A stretch of DNA of 6,811 nucleotides from Clostridia bacterium (GTDB lineage: Bacteria > Bacillota > Clostridia > Saccharofermentanales > UBA5734), in contig JAGPFK010000083.1 of the NCBI GenBank assembly GCA_018056585.1, positions 1 through 6,811 on the forward strand, given 5' to 3'. Both the position numbers and the translations under genes were made by a program. The notes under the pieces are model-generated. The model saw nothing but the letters and a program-made list of their open reading frames with translations, was not told the origin of the DNA and made no database searches. Within the stretch, counting starts at the first letter, position 1. Each line of letters begins with the position of its first letter. Positions 6,781-6,811 of the stretch are shown piece after piece.

Positions 6781-6811
6781 GATTTCATCTGCGTGTTTTG
6801 CAGCAGTTGCA

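Noticed and set aside
6795..6811. Imperfect palindrome around TGCAGCAGTTGCA at the right edge
   Set aside because: The arms are only four to five bases and the sequence is cut by the window end, so it cannot be judged as an insertion-sequence end or terminator.

Overview
The window looks like a carbohydrate-utilisation locus from a Gram-positive anaerobe, probably a Clostridia-type Firmicute. That assignment is an inference. It rests on strong purine-rich Shine-Dalgarno sites, on the Firmicute-style GH3 with a helical C-terminal extension, and on the GH78 / GPH symporter / GH3 gene set. No rRNA, tRNA, CRISPR or phage feature was seen.

Layout, all on the + strand. Positions 1-2483 hold a GH78 alpha-L-rhamnosidase that enters from the left edge, so its true start lies outside the window. 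After a 31-base gap comes a GPH-family (MelB-like) cation:glycoside symporter at 2515-3939. A 145-base intergenic stretch (3940-4084) has a small inverted repeat but no convincing promoter or terminator. A GH3 beta-glucosidase-type enzyme follows at 4085-6427 with a good Shine-Dalgarno site. The last 384 bases (6428-6811) contain what I read as a broken IS30-family transposase N-terminus: a GTG start with a near-perfect Shine-Dalgarno, half of the HTH region in one frame and the other half in a second frame.

How the genes fit together: the symporter would import a rhamnosylated glycoside, GH78 would remove the terminal alpha-L-rhamnose, and GH3 would cleave the exposed beta-glucoside. This is the logic of naringinase/rutinoside breakdown, for example plant flavonoid or saponin glycosides. 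GH3 and the symporter show no secretion signal and the GH78 N-terminus is not visible, so intracellular hydrolysis after import is the simplest model. No regulator and no L-rhamnose catabolic gene (isomerase, kinase, aldolase) is in the window.

The most notable signals are a base-composition step between the first two genes (about 44-46% GC in hand-counted rows) and the GH3 gene (about 60%), and the frame-broken transposase directly behind GH3. Together they suggest the locus was assembled from pieces of different origin. I did not find evidence of a wholly new system.
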